Part shown: positions 48,039 through 57,310 of the stretch, one piece after another | Position numbering within the stretch: the stretch's first letter is position 1 | Layout of the letters: the number at the start of each line of letters is the position of its first letter | Source of the DNA: Pseudomonas yangonensis | GTDB lineage: Bacteria; Pseudomonadota; Gammaproteobacteria; Pseudomonadales; Pseudomonadaceae | DNA: 64,000 bases | Assembly: GCF_009932725.1 (NCBI RefSeq) | Contig: NZ_BLJU01000007.1 | Location: 1-64,000 of the forward strand | Reading direction: 5' to 3' | Position numbers and translations under genes: made by a program | The notes under the pieces: generated by a model | Seen by the model: the letters and a program-made list of their open reading frames with translations, nothing else | The model's database searches: none | What the model was told of the DNA's origin: nothing

Positions 48039-49139
48039 TCAACCGCCGTTTCGCTTACGCAAATATTCCACCACAGCCTGCTGCTCGCCGGCGAATTCGA
48101 TACGCCCGGATTTGCTCTCGCGCTGGAATACGTACATGGGATCGTAGTACTCCACCAGCAAGGCTTCGATCCAGCCTCGGTGGGTATCCACCTGACCATC
48201 GCGCGCTTGCTCCTCAAGCGCCTGATCCATGATCGCGGCCAGGCGCTGGTAACGCTCGCCGCCCAGACGACGGGTGATGTTGGCCAGACTCTCGCGCAGG
48301 CGCGCGGCGAAGGCGCTGAACCCCTGCTCCTCACCCTGAACCGCGACGAACTCGGCGCACAGTTCCACCACATAGGCCTGGAGAATGCGCTCCACGCGAT
48401 TGGCCACGCTGTCTTCCAGCCACACCAGCGGGTAGTGCTGCATGGCCTGGAACAGCGGCAACGGCAAGGAACAACGGCCGATCAGGCGCGCCTCGTCCTC
48501 CAGGACGAACTGCTGCTGCCCCTTGGCGCGGCGTTTGAGCAGGTCGATGGACAGAACGTTCTCGAAATCGATCTGCGCCGGCTGGGCGCTGGCGCGCTTG
48601 CCGAAACTGGAGCCGCGATGATTGGCATGAGCTTCCAGATCCACGGCATTGTCGAGCTGTCCCAGGACCTCGGTCTTGCCGGTGCCGGTCATGCCACCCA
48701 CCAGCACGAAATCGCACTCCTGCACCGCCTGTTCCGCGGTATGCAGAAGGAAGTTGCGCATCGCCTTGTAACCGCCGACCACGCGCGGATAGTCGATACC
48801 CGCCTCGCTTTTCAGCCACTGCTGGACGATCTGCGAACGCAGACCGCCGCGGAAGCAATACAGATAACCGTCGGGATTGGCCCTGGCAAAGGCCGCCCAG
48901 GCCTCGATGCGCTCGGCCTTGGTACGGCCGCTGACCAACTGATGCCCGAGTTCGATGGCCGCCTGCTGGCCGTGCTGCTTGTAGCACGTCCCCACCTTCT
49001 GCCGCTCGATATCGTTCATCAGAGGCAGATTGACCACCCCCGGGAAGGCGCCCTTGATGAACTCGACGGGCGCCCGGGCATCCATCATCGGCCGGTCGTA
49101 CAGAAACAGATCGCGGTAGTCGGTGCAGTTGTCGCGCAT
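48039..49139 (-). CDS. selU: tRNA 2-selenouridine synthase
   Basis: A 366-residue enzyme that replaces sulfur by selenium in 2-thiouridine at the wobble base of tRNAs for Lys, Glu and Gln, via a geranylated intermediate. The N-terminal rhodanese domain has catalytic Cys95 in [11 protein letters not shown], and the second domain has a P-loop GMTGTGKT at residues 149-156. The ATG at 49139 overlaps the selD stop (TGATG), so SelD's product selenophosphate and its user are made from one message. No selA/selB genes are in the window. Confidence 0.93.
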   Translation of the reverse strand: MRDNCTDYRDLFLYDRPMMDARAPVEFIKGAFPGVVNLPLMNDIERQKVGTCYKQHGQQAAIELGHQLVSGRTKAERIEAWAAFARANPDGYLYCFRGGLRSQIVQQWLKSEAGIDYPRVVGGYKAMRNFLLHTAEQAVQECDFVLVGGMTGTGKTEVLGQLDNAVDLEAHANHRGSSFGKRASAQPAQIDFENVLSIDLLKRRAKGQQQFVLEDEARLIGRCSLPLPLFQAMQHYPLVWLEDSVANRVERILQAYVVELCAEFVAVQGEEQGFSAFAARLRESLANITRRLGGERYQRLAAIMDQALEEQARDGQVDTHRGWIEALLVEYYDPMYVFQRESKSGRIEFAGEQQAVVEYLRKRNGG

Positions 49140-50173
49140 CAGAGCACCTCGACCGCGTAACGCTGTCGCTCGACCATCTCGCCGATAGGCGCCAGCTGCA
49201 GCCCCAGCTCGGTGGCCACGGATAGAAACTCGGTCTCGCCTTCCGGCGCCACGGCAATCAGCAGGCCACCGCTGGTCTGCGGGTCGCATAGCAGCAGCTT
49301 GGCCAGCTCCGGCACTGGCGCGATCCTGTCACCGTAACTGTCGAAGTTGCGCAAGGTGCCGCCGGGCACGCAGCCCTGCTCAAGGTAATGCTCGACGCTG
49401 TCCAGACGCGGCACGCGAGCGAACTCGACACGCGCGCTGAGGCCGCTGCCATCGGCCATTTCCACTAGGTGGCCGAGCAGGCCGAAGCCGGTCACGTCGG
49501 TCATCGCGCGCACGCCGGCGAGCTTGCCGAAGCGGCTGCCGGGCTTGTTCAGGGTGCACATCCAGTCACGCGCCAGGCCGATATCCGCACTGCGCAGCTT
49601 GGCCTTCTTTTCCGCCGTGGTGAGGATGCCGATGCCCAGCGGCTTGGTCAGGTAAAGCCTGCAGCCGGCCGTGGCGGTGTCGTTGCGTTTCATATTGGCC
49701 TTGCTCACCAGGCCGGTCACGGCCAGGCCGAAAATCGGTTCAGGCGCATCGATCGAGTGCCCCCCAGCCAGCGGGATGCCGGCTTCGTCGCACACGGCGC
49801 GGCCACCGCGGATCACCTCGCGGGCCACTTCCGGCGCCAGTACGTTGACCGGCCAGCCGAGGATGGCGATGGCCATCAGCGGATCGCCGCCCATGGCGTA
49901 GATGTCGCTGATGGCATTGGTGGCGGCGATACGGCCGAAATCGTAGGGGTCATCGACGATCGGCATGAAGAAGTCGGTGGTGGAAACCACGCCGCGCTCT
50001 TCATCGATGGCGTAGACCGCGGCGTCATCGCGCGAGGCATTGCCGACCCAGAGTTTGGGATCGAGATTCTGTGCGCCGCTGCCGGCGAGGATCACTTCGA
50101 GCACCTTCGGCGAAATCTTGCAGCCGCAACCGGCGCCGTGGCTGTATTGGGTCAAACGAATGGGTTCGCTCAT
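49139..50173 (-). CDS. selD: Selenide, water dikinase (selenophosphate synthetase)
   Basis: A 344-residue ATP-dependent enzyme that makes selenophosphate from selenide. The glycine-rich N-terminus has [14 protein letters not shown] with the reactive position as Cys16 (in some organisms selenocysteine), followed by Lys19, and [11 protein letters not shown] plus GGHSID for ATP and metal. The ATG at 50173 fits E. coli SelD; the frame upstream overlaps the divergent patatin region and is not credible. It begins the selD-selU operon, facing the patatin gene. Confidence 0.94.
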   Translation of the reverse strand: MSEPIRLTQYSHGAGCGCKISPKVLEVILAGSGAQNLDPKLWVGNASRDDAAVYAIDEERGVVSTTDFFMPIVDDPYDFGRIAATNAISDIYAMGGDPLMAIAILGWPVNVLAPEVAREVIRGGRAVCDEAGIPLAGGHSIDAPEPIFGLAVTGLVSKANMKRNDTATAGCRLYLTKPLGIGILTTAEKKAKLRSADIGLARDWMCTLNKPGSRFGKLAGVRAMTDVTGFGLLGHLVEMADGSGLSARVEFARVPRLDSVEHYLEQGCVPGGTLRNFDSYGDRIAPVPELAKLLLCDPQTSGGLLIAVAPEGETEFLSVATELGLQLAPIGEMVERQRYAVEVL

Positions 50174-50279
50174 GGTTTCACTCTCACCGCGATGACTGGC
50201 GGCGGATTCTAGCAAAGACTGCCTTGGCTCCGCTTCGCTGCCCGAGTAAGGTCGAAGCTCGACAGGGGGAGAACCGCGA

Positions 50280-51290
50280 ATGAGCAAGAAAGTGGCACTG
50301 GTGCTGGGGTCGGGCGGCGCGCGCGGTTATGCGCACATTGGCGTGATCGAGGAGTTGCAGGCACGCGGTTACGAAATCGGTTGCATCGCCGGCTGCTCGA
50401 TGGGCGCGGTGGTCGGCGGCATCTTCGCTGCAGGCAAGTTGCGCGAATACCGTGAATGGACGGAGAGCCTGGATTATCTCGATGTGCTGCGCCTGCTCGA
50501 CGTCAGCTTCCGTCTCGGCGCCATCCGTGGCGAGCGGGTGTTCGGGCGGATTCAGGAAATCGTCGGCGAGGTGGATATCGAAAACCTGAACATTCCCTTC
50601 ACCGCTGTCGCCACCGACCTGACCAACCAGCAGGAAATTTGGTTTCAGGAAGGTTGCCTGCATCAGGCGATGCGCGCTTCGGCGGCGATTCCCAGCCTGT
50701 TCACGCCAGTCATTCAGGGCAAGCGCATGCTGGTCGACGGCGGCTTGCTCAATCCGCTGCCGATCGTGCCGGTGGTTTCCAGCCACTGCGACCTGATCAT
50801 CGCGGTCAATCTCAACGCCACCAACCAGAACCACTACCAGTTGCCGGTGATCGAGCGTCCAGCCGCGCTCAAGGGCCGCATCGACCAGTTGATGACCTCG
50901 CTCGGCTCTCGCCTGCCGAGCTTCCGCCGCAAGAGCGAGGACGAGGCCCTGCTGCTTGCCGAGGAGCAACGACTTGCCGATGACGTCAGCCCGGCCGCAG
51001 CGCCAAGTCGCAAGGACGATCAGGAAGCCACGCCGAAGTCTGCCAGCGGCTCGCGGGTCGCCGAGTTCAGTGGGCCGGCGTCATTGCTGGAGCTGGTCAA
51101 CCAGAGCTTCGAGGTGATGCAGACCTCGCTGGCGCAATACAAGATCGCCGGCTACCCACCGGACATTCTGATCAACGTACCCAAGCGCGCCTGCCGCTTC
51201 TTCGAGTTCTACAAGGCGCCGGAGCTGATCATGCTGGGTAGGCAGATCGCCCGCGATACCCTCGACAAGTACGAAAGTGAACGCGGCTGA
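50280..51290 (+). CDS. Patatin-like phospholipase, RssA type
   Basis: A 336-residue serine lipid hydrolase. The oxyanion loop GSGGARG is at residues 10-16, the nucleophile Ser40 in GCSMG, and the catalytic Asp153 in [11 protein letters not shown] stretch of low complexity (about residues 225-270, rich in Ala, Ser, Asp) separates the core from a C-terminal helical part. The E. coli relative RssA is next to rssB, but none is here. Substrate and role are unknown. GGGGGAG precedes the ATG at 50280. Confidence 0.88.
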   Translation: MSKKVALVLGSGGARGYAHIGVIEELQARGYEIGCIAGCSMGAVVGGIFAAGKLREYREWTESLDYLDVLRLLDVSFRLGAIRGERVFGRIQEIVGEVDIENLNIPFTAVATDLTNQQEIWFQEGCLHQAMRASAAIPSLFTPVIQGKRMLVDGGLLNPLPIVPVVSSHCDLIIAVNLNATNQNHYQLPVIERPAALKGRIDQLMTSLGSRLPSFRRKSEDEALLLAEEQRLADDVSPAAAPSRKDDQEATPKSASGSRVAEFSGPASLLELVNQSFEVMQTSLAQYKIAGYPPDILINVPKRACRFFEFYKAPELIMLGRQIARDTLDKYESERG

Positions 51291-52376
51291 TCAGCCGCGT
51301 GGTTCCTCGCCTGGCAGGGGTTTGTCCACCAGGGCCTCGGCCGGTGGCGTCTTGTTCGCGACCCAGTCGCTGAGCAGGCTGTAGGCCACCGCCAGCAAGG
51401 TCGGGCCGAGAAACAGGCCCATGAAGCCGAAGGCCAGGATGCCGCCGAACACGCCCAGCAGCACCACTACCAGTGGCAGGTTGCCACCACGGCTGATCAG
51501 GTAGGGTTTGAGGATGTTGTCCACGCCACTGATGATGAAGAAGCCCCAGATGCCCAGGAAGATCGCCATGCCGATCTCCCCCTGCCACACCAGCCAGGCC
51601 ACCGCCGGGCCCCAGATCAGCGGCGGAATCATGATGAAGCTGAAGGCGAAGGTCAGCAGGCCGAGTACCAGCGCGCCCGGCACGCCGGCGATGACGAAGC
51701 CGATGTAAGCCAGCACGGCTTGCGCTGCGGCGGTTCCGATCACACCGTTGACCACACGCTGCACGGTGCCGGCGACCAGTTCCAGATAATGATCGGCACG
51801 CTCGCCGATCAGCCGTTCCAGCAGGCTGTGCACGAACACCGCCAGGCGCGGTCCGTCACGGTAGAAGAAGAACACCAGCACCAGGCTCAGGGCCAGCTCG
51901 ACCATGCCCGCACCGATCTTCGCGCTGCGCGCCACCAGCCAGTTGCCAACCTGCCCCAGATAGGGACGGAGGGTATCGAAGAAGGCCGCGCCCTGCTGGT
52001 CGATGGTGCGCCACAGCTCCACCAGGCGATCGCCAATCAGCGGAATGCTGGCCAACCAGCTGGGCGGTGGCGGCAGGCCTTCCACCTGCAGGTCTCTGAT
52101 CAGGGCATTGGCGTCCTTGATGTGATCGGCCAGGTTGAAACCCAGCCACACCAGCGGCACCGCCACCATGACCACCCAGACGCCGGTCAGGATGCCCGCC
52201 GCCAGCGACAGGCGACCATTGAGTAAATGCGTCAGCAGGCGCATCAGCGGCCAGCTGGCGAAGGCCAGCACGGCAGCCCAGAACAGCGCCGACCAGAATG
52301 GCGCCAGCACCCAGAGGCTGGCTGCCAGCAAGCCGAGCAGGAGAATCTGTACCAGCAGACGATCATTGGTGGCCAT
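51291..52376 (-). CDS. AI-2E family transporter (PerM/YdiK-like)
   Basis: A 361-residue membrane protein with about eight helices and the family pattern VNGVIGTAAAQAVLAYIGF (given as VIGTAAAQAVLAYIGF) and GPAVAWLVWQGEIG. Family members include AI-2 exporter TqsA, Na+/H+ antiporters and many of unknown role, so the name does not prove AI-2 transport. The gene is convergent with the patatin gene, the two stop codons abutting. Its start at 52376 lies just after the terminator of the DUF4892 gene. Confidence 0.86.
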   Translation of the reverse strand: MATNDRLLVQILLLGLLAASLWVLAPFWSALFWAAVLAFASWPLMRLLTHLLNGRLSLAAGILTGVWVVMVAVPLVWLGFNLADHIKDANALIRDLQVEGLPPPPSWLASIPLIGDRLVELWRTIDQQGAAFFDTLRPYLGQVGNWLVARSAKIGAGMVELALSLVLVFFFYRDGPRLAVFVHSLLERLIGERADHYLELVAGTVQRVVNGVIGTAAAQAVLAYIGFVIAGVPGALVLGLLTFAFSFIMIPPLIWGPAVAWLVWQGEIGMAIFLGIWGFFIISGVDNILKPYLISRGGNLPLVVVLLGVFGGILAFGFMGLFLGPTLLAVAYSLLSDWVANKTPPAEALVDKPLPGEEPRG

Positions 52377-52403
52377 CGAGCGAAACTCCCTTCGACGAAA
52401 CGA

Positions 52404-52427
52404 CAGAGCGCCCTTGCGGGCGCTCTG
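52404..52427 (-). terminator. Terminator of the DUF4892 gene
   Basis: CAGAGCGCCC-TTGC-GGGCGCTCTG is a perfect 10-pair stem 25 bases past the DUF4892 stop on the minus strand, followed there by TCGTTTCG. It separates that gene from the AI-2E permease gene. Confidence 0.8.
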
Positions 52428-52451
52428 CTACGGGCAATTGCGGATGCTAGC

Positions 52452-53267
52452 TTAACGCAACAGACGCACGCTCAGTGCCTCCCCGGCACCCTCACCCAAC
52501 TCCAGGCGCGCTTCGCGCACGCGCTGCTCGATCAGCGCCTCACGCCAGGCTTCGGCCTGGCTGCCGGCCAGGGTTACGCGCAGGGTGCTGTCGAGGTTCA
52601 GGCTGCGTGCCAGCACCTCCACCCAGGCGCTGTCGGCCTTGGCATCATCGGGCAGCTTCAACTGGCCATCGGTGCGCAGCTGACGCAGCAGGGTCGCAGG
52701 GGTCGGCAGCAAGACCCCCAGAGGCGCTTCGGCGTCCAGCTGCTCGACGTGCAGGTAGGCACGGCGGTTGCCGCGGGTAATGCTGTAGAGCGCCAGCAGG
52801 CTTTCATGATTCGGTTCGGCCAGGCGCAACAGCGCATAGGCTTGCTGATCATCGGAGCCATACAACGTGGCATTGCCGAACACCGCATTGGCCCACAAGT
52901 TGCTCGCACCGCACTCGCGCCCATGGCACCAGTAGAGCAGTTCGGCTCCCTGTTCCAACAGCGTTTCCCGCGCCGCGGTGAATACCTGATCGGCGCTGTG
53001 GGTGCGCGGTAATTCATAGGTCACTGCGCTGTGCTGGCCCTGCACGAGAATCTCCCGCTCGTAGCGCAAGCGCCCGCTGATGCGGCGAACCGAACCCTGC
53101 GGATAAATACGCTCGACGTCGGACGCCTGCTTGAACGCAACGATCTGGCTGGCAGGGAAACGCGGCAGCACTTCAAGATCACGGCTACCAGGTAAGTCGG
53201 CCGCCAGTACGGTACCGCTGCAGAAGGTGGCCAGCGCTGCGCACAACAGCTTCACGCGCACCGTCAT
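52452..53267 (-). CDS. DUF4892-domain periplasmic protein
   Basis: A 271-residue exported protein with a signal peptide (residues 1-22, ending GTVLAAD). The mature part has the DUF4892 landmarks LPRFPASQIVAFKQ and ELLYWCHGRECGASNLWANA, the latter with two cysteines likely to form a disulfide. Function is unknown; related genes in pseudomonads are common. The ATG at 53267 follows AAGGA with good spacing. It ends at the terminator before the AI-2E permease gene. Confidence 0.83.
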   Translation of the reverse strand: MTVRVKLLCAALATFCSGTVLAADLPGSRDLEVLPRFPASQIVAFKQASDVERIYPQGSVRRISGRLRYEREILVQGQHSAVTYELPRTHSADQVFTAARETLLEQGAELLYWCHGRECGASNLWANAVFGNATLYGSDDQQAYALLRLAEPNHESLLALYSITRGNRRAYLHVEQLDAEAPLGVLLPTPATLLRQLRTDGQLKLPDDAKADSAWVEVLARSLNLDSTLRVTLAGSQAEAWREALIEQRVREARLELGEGAGEALSVRLLR

Positions 53268-53382
53268 CGAGAAGATCCTTGTGCAGGCGAGGTTGCGAAG
53301 CAGTGGGTGGCGTGGTTGAACGGGTCGATCATGCGATCCTCCATGGCAGACCGCCACACCTTTCCCCAGGGCCGCAGGCAAG

Positions 53383-54246
53383 TCAAGGAATGCGCAGGAA
53401 TGGATTGAAACAATCCGCTACACGTTGCGCGCCCGCGTCGTCATCCAGGTGCAGATGATGGCCACCCGGCAGACGATGCATCTCGAACGGCAGACCCTGC
53501 AGCAGCGCCTGCACTGCAGGCTGCGTCCCCATCATGCCCTGCTCGGCCACCACCAGACTGACCGGGCACTGCAGCGCATGCACGAACGCCTTGGCATGCG
53601 CCCAGCTCAGACGCAGCGGCGACGGCAGCGTCAGGCGACTGTCGGTACGCCAGGTGTAACCGCCCGGCACCGGCATCAGGCCACGCTGGGCCAACAGCTC
53701 GGCCGCCTCACGGCTGACGGCACCGACACCTTTCATCCGCGCCTCGACGGCGCGCGCCATCTCGGCATACACCGGCTTGCGCTTGTCACTGAGCGACTGC
53801 CTGGCGCGCAACGCCTCGCCGAGCTTGGCCGGGGCCTGCTCGGCTTCACCGGTATAGGGGACCAGGCCGTCGATCAGCGCCAGGCGCGCGATCCGCTCGG
53901 GCATCGCGCCGGCCAGCAACACCGCAGTGATCGCGCCCATGGAATGACCGAGGATGGAAAATCGCTGCCAGCCAAACTGCTCAGCGACCTGCAGCACATC
54001 GAAGGCGTAGTCCCACAGCGCATAGCCGGCGCCGGCCGAACGGTGATCGGAGTGGCCATGGCCGGCAAAATCCAGCGCGACGATACGCAGCCCCTCCAGC
54101 TTGGGCGCCAGGCGCGCGAAACTCGCTGCGTTATCCAGCCAACCGTGCAGGGCCAGCACCGGCAAACCCTCCTCCGGCCCGTAGAGATGCGCCGCCAGTT
54201 CGATATGCGGCAAGCTCAGACGAACTTCCTCGAAACCTGCGTTCAT
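53383..54246 (-). CDS. Alpha/beta hydrolase
   Basis: A 287-residue alpha/beta-fold hydrolase. The nucleophile elbow GHSMGA (about residue 97), the oxyanion region HGWLDNAASF, and the C-terminal histidine in LPGGHHLHLDDD are all present. The substrate is unknown. Its ATG overlaps the stop of the upstream hydrolase gene by four bases (ATGA). The start at 54246 is set by that overlap and by MNAGFEEVRLS; the frame further upstream lies inside the other gene. Confidence 0.86.
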   Translation of the reverse strand: MNAGFEEVRLSLPHIELAAHLYGPEEGLPVLALHGWLDNAASFARLAPKLEGLRIVALDFAGHGHSDHRSAGAGYALWDYAFDVLQVAEQFGWQRFSILGHSMGAITAVLLAGAMPERIARLALIDGLVPYTGEAEQAPAKLGEALRARQSLSDKRKPVYAEMARAVEARMKGVGAVSREAAELLAQRGLMPVPGGYTWRTDSRLTLPSPLRLSWAHAKAFVHALQCPVSLVVAEQGMMGTQPAVQALLQGLPFEMHRLPGGHHLHLDDDAGAQRVADCFNPFLRIP

Positions 54247-55046
54247 GCGCTTTGCTCCTGATTGGTGCCCCAACGGCTGAACAGCTGACGCAGCAGCTCG
54301 GCGGTGGCCTGCGGGCGCTCCAGCGGAAACATGTGGCCACCGGGCAGATGATGGTATTCGGCTCGCGGCATGCGCTTGAGCAGACGCGCATGATGCGGCA
54401 GTACGACGCGGCTGTGGCGCCCCCGTACCATGGCCAGCGGTACGGCAAGCTGCTGCGGCCGGCCCGGCGCGGTGTGCGGCACACTGCGATAGATACTGAT
54501 TTCGGTGGCAGGATCGAACTTCAAACGCAAACCCTGCGCTCCCGCCTGCAGACCGTGGCTGACATAAGCATCCAGACATTCGGGATCGAAACGCCGGAAC
54601 AGGCTCTTGCCGGCAAAATAATCACGCGCTTCGAGCAGGTCGGTAAACGCTTCACGGCGCCCCAGCGTACGCCCGGCCGGGGTGATGCGATCGATGAAGC
54701 CGAAGCGCTTGGCGGCACGGATCACCATACGGTCGGCCAGGGTCAGCACGGGCGAATCGAGCATCACCACGCCGCGATACAGCTCGGGGCGAAGCAAGGC
54801 GGCGTGATAGTGCAGCACACCGCCGAGGGAATGACCGACGCCCCAGACCGGCTCGTCACCGCCCTCGAGGTGATGGATCAGCTCATCGACCAGATTCGAC
54901 CAGTTGTCATTGACCGGAAAACGCGGGTCGTGGCCATGCTGCTCGAGATGCTGCACCTGAAAATCCGGTGCCAGCGCAGCGAACAGCTTGCCGTAGGTAG
55001 CAGATGGAAAGCCGTTGGCGTGGGCAAAGAAGATCGGCTGCGGCAT
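54243..55046 (-). CDS. Alpha/beta hydrolase
   Basis: A 267-residue alpha/beta hydrolase beginning MPQPIFFAHANGFPSATYGK. The nucleophile is in GVGHSLGG (about residue 73) and the catalytic histidine in LPGGHMFPLERP. It resembles the next hydrolase only in fold, so the pair is not a recent duplication. The two genes overlap by four bases, suggesting joint expression. Substrate unknown. Confidence 0.86.
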   Translation of the reverse strand: MPQPIFFAHANGFPSATYGKLFAALAPDFQVQHLEQHGHDPRFPVNDNWSNLVDELIHHLEGGDEPVWGVGHSLGGVLHYHAALLRPELYRGVVMLDSPVLTLADRMVIRAAKRFGFIDRITPAGRTLGRREAFTDLLEARDYFAGKSLFRRFDPECLDAYVSHGLQAGAQGLRLKFDPATEISIYRSVPHTAPGRPQQLAVPLAMVRGRHSRVVLPHHARLLKRMPRAEYHHLPGGHMFPLERPQATAELLRQLFSRWGTNQEQSA

Positions 55047-55144
55047 GCATCAAACTCGGAAGACGAATATGCCGAGATTCTCCGGCAGCCGTCGGCATGC
55101 GGCAATGACCGTAACTGCCATTGATGGCGGCGCAACGGTCAGCG

Positions 55145-55777
55145 CTATAACACAAGCCTGCCGATGATGCTCACGGCTACCAGCAGGAACACCAGGCCGC
55201 AGACGAAGTCGATGGTCGGCGCCACCTGCAGCAGCCGCTGACGCATCAGCGGGCGGCTCAGGGTCATGCCAAGCAGGCCGAACCAGAACAGACTGAGGCC
55301 GAACAGCAGCGCCGCACAGGCGACCTTGCCGGGCAGCGACATGTCGGCCGGCACCAGGCTGCTGAGCAGCGCCAGGAAGAACACCAGTGCCTTGGGGTTG
55401 CCCAGATTGGTCAATACACCGCGCAACCAGGGGCCGAACAGCGAAGGCGCCAGCTCGCCATCCAGACGCCTGGGGCCGGCACTACCACGCCACCAGGCCC
55501 GCACCGCGCCAAAACCCAGCCACCCCAGATAGAGCGCGCCGCCGACCTGCACCAGATCGAACAGCCACTCGGTGCGGCTAAGCAGCAAGGCCACGCCGCT
55601 GAGCACCAGCGTGCCATGCAAAAGAATGCCGCAGGCCAGGCCCAATGCGCTGAGCAGACCCGCACGCTGGCCCTGATGCAGGGAAGTACGCACCACCAAC
55701 GCCACATCGGGGCCGGGACTAACAAGGGCCACCGCGAACACGGCAGCCAGCGACAGCAAGACGGACGTCTCCTGCAT
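55145..55777 (-). CDS. LysE-family amino acid exporter
   Basis: A 210-residue inner-membrane protein with six hydrophobic helices and the RhtB/LysE start VFAVALVSPGPDVALVVRTSL, quoted as VSPGPDVALVVRTSL, then LTNLGNPKALVFFLAL. It likely exports an amino acid or related compound. GGAGAAC precedes the ATG at 55777. The AraC-type regulator gene ends 41 bases upstream in the same direction, so regulator and exporter may form one unit. Confidence 0.87.
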   Translation of the reverse strand: MQETSVLLSLAAVFAVALVSPGPDVALVVRTSLHQGQRAGLLSALGLACGILLHGTLVLSGVALLLSRTEWLFDLVQVGGALYLGWLGFGAVRAWWRGSAGPRRLDGELAPSLFGPWLRGVLTNLGNPKALVFFLALLSSLVPADMSLPGKVACAALLFGLSLFWFGLLGMTLSRPLMRQRLLQVAPTIDFVCGLVFLLVAVSIIGRLVL

Positions 55778-55818
55778 GACGTTCTCCAGGAAATTGAAGG
55801 ATGGAAGGTGCGGCTGAA

Positions 55819-56622
55819 TCAGCCCTGGCGCAGTCGCGCCGGCGGCAGGCCGTAGGTGCGGCGGAACAACCGCGAGAAGTGCGCCTGGTCATAGAAGCCC
55901 AGGCGCAGCGCGATCTCGCTCAGGGGCTGTCCTGCCAGCACCAGCGGCAATGCCCGCTGCAGGCGCAGCTGGGTCAGCCATTGATGCGGCGGCAAGCCGG
56001 TGTGCTGGCGAAAACGCCGCAGCGCCTGCCACGGACTCATGGCGCAGAACGCAGCGATCTCCTCCAGCGAGGGCGGCTGATCCAGGCGACTTTCCAGCCA
56101 GTCGCGCAGCCGCTGCCAGGTGCACTGATCGAAAACGCGATGCGGCTCGCTGACGCGCAAGGTCGAGCCCATCTCCAGCAGATGGGCCAGCGCCAGCCAG
56201 AGCGCCTCTTCCTGAGCCAGCTGTGATCCTCCCAGCATCGCTGCATGAAAATGCTGCAGGCGCTGCGACAGCAGAGGATGGCGCAAGCTGCTGGTGGTCA
56301 GCCTCGGCGCCCCCTGGCGGCCATCGCTCAGGGTTCGACTGGCTTCATCCAGCCAGAACGGATCGAAGGCCATCACCCGAATGCGGTAACTCTCGCCGTC
56401 CAGACAGGCGCCGTCATGAATCCCTTCCGGCGCCATCAGCAGCACGTCCCCTGCCCCGACATGCCGGCGCTCACCACCATAGACGTAGCGATGCTGCCCC
56501 TGGATCAGCAGGCCGACGTGGTACTCCAGGTGAAAGTGCCGGGGAAAGGCAAAGCGGCGATATTCCGCGTCGATCAGGCGAACGCCGGGCAAACTGCTCT
56601 GGATGTGAGTGATCTGGTCCAT
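55819..56622 (-). CDS. AraC-family transcriptional regulator
   Basis: A 267-residue regulator with an N-terminal cupin-like ligand-binding domain (HFHLEYHVGLLIQGQHRYV region, residues about 28-100) and a C-terminal double helix-turn-helix with SPWQALRRFRQHTGLPPHQW and IALRLGFYDQAHFSRLFRRTYG; it fits the AraC/XylS type. Placed before the LysE-type exporter gene, it may control export in response to the exported compound. The effector is unknown. Confidence 0.88.
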   Translation of the reverse strand: MDQITHIQSSLPGVRLIDAEYRRFAFPRHFHLEYHVGLLIQGQHRYVYGGERRHVGAGDVLLMAPEGIHDGACLDGESYRIRVMAFDPFWLDEASRTLSDGRQGAPRLTTSSLRHPLLSQRLQHFHAAMLGGSQLAQEEALWLALAHLLEMGSTLRVSEPHRVFDQCTWQRLRDWLESRLDQPPSLEEIAAFCAMSPWQALRRFRQHTGLPPHQWLTQLRLQRALPLVLAGQPLSEIALRLGFYDQAHFSRLFRRTYGLPPARLRQG

Positions 56623-56687
56623 GGCGCGTACTGTAGCGCCATGCAGCAGGCAAATCTTGGATGAAATTGCAGATCATATAGCCTGGT

Positions 56688-56807
56688 CAAAGGCTAGCGA
56701 GCTAGCGCCAGGCAAGGCGAACCAGGCGAAAAAGCCCATTTTACAAGCTGTAAATGAGCATATGAGGCTAGTTTCAACACAGCGTAGCCGACGCGCAGCA
56801 GCCTTTG
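56688..56807. repeat. MITE-like 120 bp extragenic element
   Basis: The stretch between the AraC start and the thioesterase stop has 8-base terminal inverted repeats CAAAGGCT (56688-56695) and AGCCTTTG (56800-56807), a doubled GCTAGC near the left end and a central hairpin TTTACA-AGC-TGTAAA (56740-56754). It has no open frame of interest. Similar sequences (with a GTAGCCGACGCGCAGCAG end) are, as I recall, scattered near gene ends in Pseudomonas and other marine gammaproteobacteria, so this is probably a dispersed repeat. Confidence 0.55.
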
Positions 56808-56810
56808 CTC

Positions 56811-57254
56811 TCAAAGCTTCGGCGGTTGCTCGCCCAACGGTACGATGGCCATGGTCAGCCGTGAAATGCAGCTGGGCTTGCCGTCGTCGCCGCTGAGCCG
56901 AATATCCCAGACGTGCGTGGTACGTCCCAGATGCACCGGCCGCGCCACGGCATGCACGCGCCCGCTGCGCAAACCGCGCAGATGGTTGGCATTGACCTCC
57001 AGACCGACGCAATAAAAGCGACTGCTGTCGATGCACAGGTAGCTGGCGGTGGAGCCGAGGGTTTCCGCCAACACCACCGAGGCGCCGCCGTGCAGCAGGC
57101 CGTAAGGCTGATGAGTGCGCGAGTCGATCACCATGCTGGCACTGAGCGATTCGTCGTCGAAGGCGTCGAAACGGATGTCCAGCACCTCGCCGATGCTGTT
57201 GTCGAGCGTGGCGTTGAGCGCCGCGAGATCGGGGGTTCGTTGCCAGAGAGCCAT
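56811..57254 (-). CDS. Hotdog-fold thioesterase, PaaI/MenI-like
   Basis: A 147-residue single-hotdog acyl-CoA thioesterase. The family segment is PYGLLHGGASVVLAETLGS at about residues 50-68 with the HGG turn and downstream Glu as likely catalytic residues. It follows the acyl-CoA synthetase gene in the same direction after 56 bases, which holds a hairpin. It may recycle CoA or act on an aromatic or fatty acyl-CoA; PA1618 in P. aeruginosa is the likely equivalent. AAGGAAAAGG precedes the ATG at 57254. Confidence 0.88.
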   Translation of the reverse strand: MALWQRTPDLAALNATLDNSIGEVLDIRFDAFDDESLSASMVIDSRTHQPYGLLHGGASVVLAETLGSTASYLCIDSSRFYCVGLEVNANHLRGLRSGRVHAVARPVHLGRTTHVWDIRLSGDDGKPSCISRLTMAIVPLGEQPPKL

Positions 57255-57283
57255 GGACCTTTTCCTTGAGCGGTAGAGAGACA

Positions 57284-57302
57284 GGGCCGGCGACGCCGGC
57301 CC
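57284..57302 (-). terminator. Hairpin between acyl-CoA synthetase and thioesterase genes
   Basis: GGGCCGGC-GAC-GCCGGCCC is a perfect 8-pair stem between the two genes. It has no T tract, so it may only attenuate transcription or stabilise the upstream mRNA. Confidence 0.45.
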
Positions 57303-57310
57303 GGCGATAC

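Noticed and set aside
49139..50173. Selenocysteine in SelD
   Set aside because: The reactive position is coded as cysteine ([10 protein letters not shown]) and no in-frame TGA occurs there.
51291..52376. Quorum-signal AI-2 export
   Set aside because: The family name is misleading; no lsr or luxS context is visible, so only family membership is claimed.
53383..55046. Recent tandem duplication of hydrolases
   Set aside because: The two proteins share only the general alpha/beta fold and catalytic motifs; their sequences are otherwise unlike.
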